Below, in pieces: positions 61,223 through 64,000 of a DNA stretch of 64,000 nucleotides. Made by a program: the position numbers and the translations under genes. Origin of the DNA: Streptomyces sp. TRM68416 (GTDB lineage Bacteria > Actinomycetota > Actinomycetes > Streptomycetales > Streptomycetaceae). Location: positions 434,001 through 498,000 of the forward strand of contig NZ_JACVWU010000001.1 of the NCBI RefSeq assembly GCF_014596915.1, given 5' to 3'. Every line of letters starts with the position of its first letter. Position 1 is the first letter of the stretch. The notes under the pieces were generated by a model. The model made no database searches, was not told the DNA's origin, and saw only the letters and a list, made by a program, of their open reading frames with translations.

Positions 61223-62956
61223 ATGAGCCGGATACGGCCGCACGCCCGAGGTTCCCGTCTCGCCACCGCCGGTGTCGCCGCCACGGCTGTCGGCCTGCTC
61301 GCCGCGGCCACGCTGTCCCCGTCGGCGGGGGCGAGCGAGAGTACGACGCGGTCGGGCGCGGTAGGGAGTCCGACGCGGGCTGACGCGAGTGAGACTCCGA
61401 CGCAGGCCGGCACGGTCGATCGTCCGACGCGGGCCGACGCGATCGAGGACGCGGCGGCGGCCCTCGTGGACCATGCCGCGGCCCTCGGGCTGACCTCCGC
61501 GCAGAAGACGACCGTCCGGGACGTGATCATCGACCCGGACGGCACCCGGCACGTCCGCTACGACCGGGCCTACCGCCAACTCCCCGTCCTGGGCGGCGAC
61601 TTCGTCGTCCACCTGGCCGAGGACGGCACCTACCGCGGCGCCTCCCGCGCGACGAAGGGCTCCGTCGCACCGGCGAGCGTGACGCCCACGCTCTCCGCGC
61701 CGAAAGCGGCCGACCTCGCGGTGAGCGCGCTGCGCGCGGTCAACCTGGGCGAGGTACTGAAGAAGGTGACCGCCAAGCCCCGGCTGGTCGTCGACGCCCT
61801 GCACGGCGCACCGAAACTCGCCTGGCAGACCGACGTCCTCGCCCAGGACTCCCTCGGCAACCCGGTCGCCCGGACCGTGCTGACGGACGCCCGCACGGGC
61901 ACGCAGATCGACGCGTGGGACGTCCTGGAGACGGCGACCGGCGACGGGCGCTCGCTGTACAGCGGAACGGTACCGCTGAACACGACGGCGTCGGGATCGA
62001 CGTACCAGCTCAAGGACCCCACCCGCGGGGGCACGTACACGGGCGACGCGGCGAACCAGTCCGACCTGTGCCTGCTGGGCACCATCTGCGTCAGCCGCGC
62101 GCCGTCCACGGTCTTCACCGACGCCGACAACCACTGGGGCTCGGGAACGACGGACGACCGCGCGACGGCCGCGGTCGACGCACAGTACGGCACCGACGTG
62201 ACCTGGGACTACTTCAAGAGCGCCCACGGCCGCAACGGCATCGCGGGCGACGGCAAGGGCTCGTACAGCCGCGTGCACTACGGCAACCGCTACAACAACG
62301 CCTTCTGGGACGACAGTTGCTTCTGCATGACCTACGGCGACGGTGACGGCACGAACCTCGGCCCGCTGGTGTCCCTGGACGTGGCCGGCCACGAGATGTC
62401 CCACGGCGTGACGTCCAAGACGGCGGCGCTGACGTACTCCGGCGAGAGCGGCGGCCTGAACGAGGCCACCTCGGACATCTTCGGCACACTGGTGGAGTTC
62501 CACGCGGCGAACGCCTCCGACCCCGGGGACTGGCTCATCGGCGAGAAGATCGTCCGCCCCGGCTTCGGCCGCAACGCCCTGCGCTACATGGACAAGCCGT
62601 CCAGGGACGGCAGTTCGGTCGACTGCTGGAGCGCGACGACGGGCACCCTCGACGTCCACTACTCCTCCGGCGTCGGCAACCACTTCGCGTACCTCCTCGC
62701 GGAGGGCAGCGGCGCCAAGACCATCAACGGCGTCCCCCACAACTCCCCCACCTGCAACGGCACTTCCCTCACCGGGATCGGCCGCGCCAAGCTGGGCGCG
62801 ATCTGGTACCGGGCGCTGACGGTCTACATGACGTCGTCGACGAACTACGCGGGGGCACGGGCCGCGACGCTTCGCGCGGCGAAGGACCTGTACGGGGACG
62901 GGAGTGCGGAGTACGCGGCGGTGGGGGCGGCCTGGAGTGCGGTCAACGTGGGCTGA
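61223..62956 (+). CDS. Secreted M4-family (thermolysin-like) neutral metalloprotease
   Basis: A 577-residue secreted zinc protease. An N-terminal signal (twin-Arg-poor, with ATAGVAATAVGLLAAATL as core) ends near SAGASES. A Thr/Asp-rich repeat (PTRADASETPTQAG, PTRADAIE) and a FTP/PepSY-type propeptide follow. The mature enzyme has VDAQYGTDVTWDYFKSAHGR, the zinc motif HEMSH in VAGHEMSHGVTSKTA, and the third ligand in GGLNEATSDIFGTL. The C-terminal catalytic His region is LDVHYSSGVGNHFAYLL. It is likely autoprocessed and active outside the cell. GAGGAG precedes the ATG. It follows the cyclotransferase gene divergently. Confidence 0.93.
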   Translation: MSRIRPHARGSRLATAGVAATAVGLLAAATLSPSAGASESTTRSGAVGSPTRADASETPTQAGTVDRPTRADAIEDAAAALVDHAAALGLTSAQKTTVRDVIIDPDGTRHVRYDRAYRQLPVLGGDFVVHLAEDGTYRGASRATKGSVAPASVTPTLSAPKAADLAVSALRAVNLGEVLKKVTAKPRLVVDALHGAPKLAWQTDVLAQDSLGNPVARTVLTDARTGTQIDAWDVLETATGDGRSLYSGTVPLNTTASGSTYQLKDPTRGGTYTGDAANQSDLCLLGTICVSRAPSTVFTDADNHWGSGTTDDRATAAVDAQYGTDVTWDYFKSAHGRNGIAGDGKGSYSRVHYGNRYNNAFWDDSCFCMTYGDGDGTNLGPLVSLDVAGHEMSHGVTSKTAALTYSGESGGLNEATSDIFGTLVEFHAANASDPGDWLIGEKIVRPGFGRNALRYMDKPSRDGSSVDCWSATTGTLDVHYSSGVGNHFAYLLAEGSGAKTINGVPHNSPTCNGTSLTGIGRAKLGAIWYRALTVYMTSSTNYAGARAATLRAAKDLYGDGSAEYAAVGAAWSAVNVG

Positions 62957-62995
62957 TCGACGGTGGCCACGCCCGTCTTCACCGCACTCCAGCAA

Positions 62996-63589
62996 CTATC
63001 CCCCGTACGGCCGCCTCTCCTTCGCCTCCCTCAACGCGCGGCCCCACCACACCAGTTGGTCCAGCATCGTCTTGGCGGCCGCGTCCGGGGCGGACGGGTC
63101 CTTGAGGCGGCCGGTGTCGTCGAAGGAGGTGCCGGCGTTGTGGAAGGAGACGGTGTCGCGGACGGTGACGGCGTGGAGTTCGGCGAAGACCTGGCGGAGG
63201 TGTTCGGCGGCGCGGAGGCCGCCGGCCATGCCGCCGTAGGAGATGAGGCCGACGGGCTTGGCGCGCCACTCGGCGTAGTGCCAGTCGATGAGGTTCTTCA
63301 GGCCCGCCGGGAAGGAGTGGTTGTACTCGGGGGTGAGGACGACGAAGGCGTCGGCGCGGGCGAGCTTCGGGGTGACGTCGGCCAGGGCCTCGGTGGCCTC
63401 GGGGGTGCGGGCGAAGGACATGGGCAGGGGGATGTCGGCGACGTCGACGACCTCGGCGGTGAGGTCCTCCCGGTCGCGGACGCGGGAGAGGAGCCAGTCG
63501 GCGACGACGGGGCCGAAGCGGCCGTGGCGGTTGCTGCCGATGACGACGGCGAGGTTGAGGGGGGCTTCGGGAGCGGTGTGTGTGGTCAT
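62996..63589 (-). CDS. NADPH-dependent FMN reductase (flavodoxin-fold)
   Basis: A 197-residue flavodoxin-fold oxidoreductase. The FMN phosphate loop is VVIGSNRHGRFGPVVADWL, FVVLTPEYNHSFPAGLKNLI is the family hallmark, and YGGMAGGLRAAEHLR lies later. Such enzymes reduce FMN, quinones, azo dyes or chromate with NADPH and are often induced by redox-cycling compounds. There is no ribosome-binding site before the ATG at 63589. A MerR/SoxR-type operator lies 15 bases upstream and covers the promoter spacer, so the gene is probably redox- or xenobiotic-induced. The regulator gene is not in the window. Confidence 0.9.
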   Translation of the reverse strand: MTTHTAPEAPLNLAVVIGSNRHGRFGPVVADWLLSRVRDREDLTAEVVDVADIPLPMSFARTPEATEALADVTPKLARADAFVVLTPEYNHSFPAGLKNLIDWHYAEWRAKPVGLISYGGMAGGLRAAEHLRQVFAELHAVTVRDTVSFHNAGTSFDDTGRLKDPSAPDAAAKTMLDQLVWWGRALREAKERRPYGG

Positions 63590-63604
63590 GCCGTAGAGCG
63601 TGGT

Positions 63605-63624
63605 ACCTCAACCTTTGTTGAGGT
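63605..63624 (-). promoter_or_regulatory. MerR/SoxR-type operator and promoter of the FMN reductase gene
   Basis: ACCTCAAC-CTTT-GTTGAGGT is a perfect 8-4-8 palindrome. On the - strand it is overlapped by a -35 box TTGACC (63627-63622). A 19-base spacer leads to CACGCT (63602-63597), seven bases before the ATG. A long spacer filled by a palindrome is the hallmark of MerR-family promoters, and the layout matches the soxS operator (ACCTCAA-N6-TTGAGG). Confidence 0.75.
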
Positions 63625-63848
63625 CAAGTGGTCGTGTCGGTCACCCGTTCACACGCGCCGCCTGCGCCCTTTGGGTGTTCTCCCTCCGGGTATCCGTGCG
63701 GTGGCTTTGACCTGGTGAAACGCGAGGGTGGGCGGGGCGTCTGACACCCGTTCATCCCAATTTCTGACGGCCCCTCAGCAAGCGGGTCCGGGCTCCTGCC
63801 ACTTACCTCGGAAGGGCAGTCACCGCCGCTGACCTCCAGGGAGCACCG

Positions 63849-64000
63849 ATGCGCCGTACCGCCCGTCTGCTGACCGGGAGCGTGCTCGCCGTGGCGGCCG
63901 CCGCTCCTGCCTACGCGGCCGACGGCCAGGGTCTGGAGGTGTATCCGTCCTCCGTCGTGCCGGGCGGGCAGGTCACGGTGAACACCTCGGCGTGCGCGGG
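63849..64000 (+). CDS. Secreted protein, 5' part (cut by window edge)
   Basis: The first 50 codons of a gene running off the right edge. It begins MRRTARLLTGSVLAVAAAAP with a signal-peptidase site near AYAADGQ, followed by LEVYPSSVVPGGQVTVNTSA, a start typical of Ig-like or cell-wall-anchored exported proteins of Streptomyces. GGGAG precedes the ATG. The function cannot be told from this part. The gap upstream (63625-63848) shows no other feature. Confidence 0.75.
   Translation, partial: MRRTARLLTGSVLAVAAAAPAYAADGQGLEVYPSSVVPGGQVTVNTSACA

Overview
The window is chromosomal DNA of a Streptomyces. It has very high G+C with G/C-rich third codon positions, GTG starts, many ATGA gene overlaps, and genes typical of that genus: an MreB-like Mbl, an HrdA-type sigma factor next to dnaG and dgt, MatB beside a fused acetyl-CoA carboxylase carboxyltransferase, and an assimilatory nitrate reductase-like NasA. 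No replicon origin, insertion sequence, integrase or CRISPR array is visible.

Layout. 1-0.4 kb: 5' end of a PucR-type regulator gene and a small membrane protein gene (- strand). 0.6-12.8 kb: a DUF3068 protein, then a tightly coupled + strand envelope-glycan operon (GT4 glycosyltransferase, two methyltransferases, a 1454-residue AftD-like arabinofuranosyltransferase, a condensation-domain acyltransferase homologue, a DMT transporter, a Trm112-like protein, an FkbM methyltransferase). 13-23.5 kb: a MEDS/STAS regulator, a large LuxR ATPase regulator, an ATP-grasp ligase, matB plus the carboxyltransferase, then mbl plus a GAF sensor kinase.

23.5-35.5 kb is a two-gene biosynthetic locus set between conserved genes: a 3544-residue PKS-NRPS (acyl ligase, ACP, KS, AT, ACP, luciferase-like monooxygenase, C, A, PCP, C), coupled by an ATGA overlap to an MFS exporter. 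It carries an in-frame TTA codon, so its translation is probably bldA-dependent. 35.7-47.6 kb is housekeeping: dgt, an FAD oxidoreductase, dnaG, hrdA, a heterodimeric ABC exporter, an FGGY kinase and a YtxH-like protein.

47.7-52.8 kb: two identical tRNA-Asn genes and a tRNA with a CAU anticodon, followed by an accessory island. In it, an XRE regulator and a CYTH protein are transcribed divergently from two small CxxC proteins, a TTA-containing glycine-rich-domain-like protein and a methyltransferase. It also holds a secreted or anchored protein and a small gene disrupted by an exact 8-bp tandem duplication. 52.9-64 kb: sirohydrochlorin chelatase, a YdcF-like protein, a coupled set of AMP-binding enzyme, ferric-reductase-like membrane flavoprotein and enoyl-CoA hydratase, divergent nasA, a cyclotransferase, a secreted M4 metalloprotease, an FMN reductase behind a MerR/SoxR-type operator, and the start of a secreted protein gene.

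Only two TTA leucine codons were found in the window's genes, one in the megasynthase and one in the island. Short tandem repeats mark the 3' ends of several genes.
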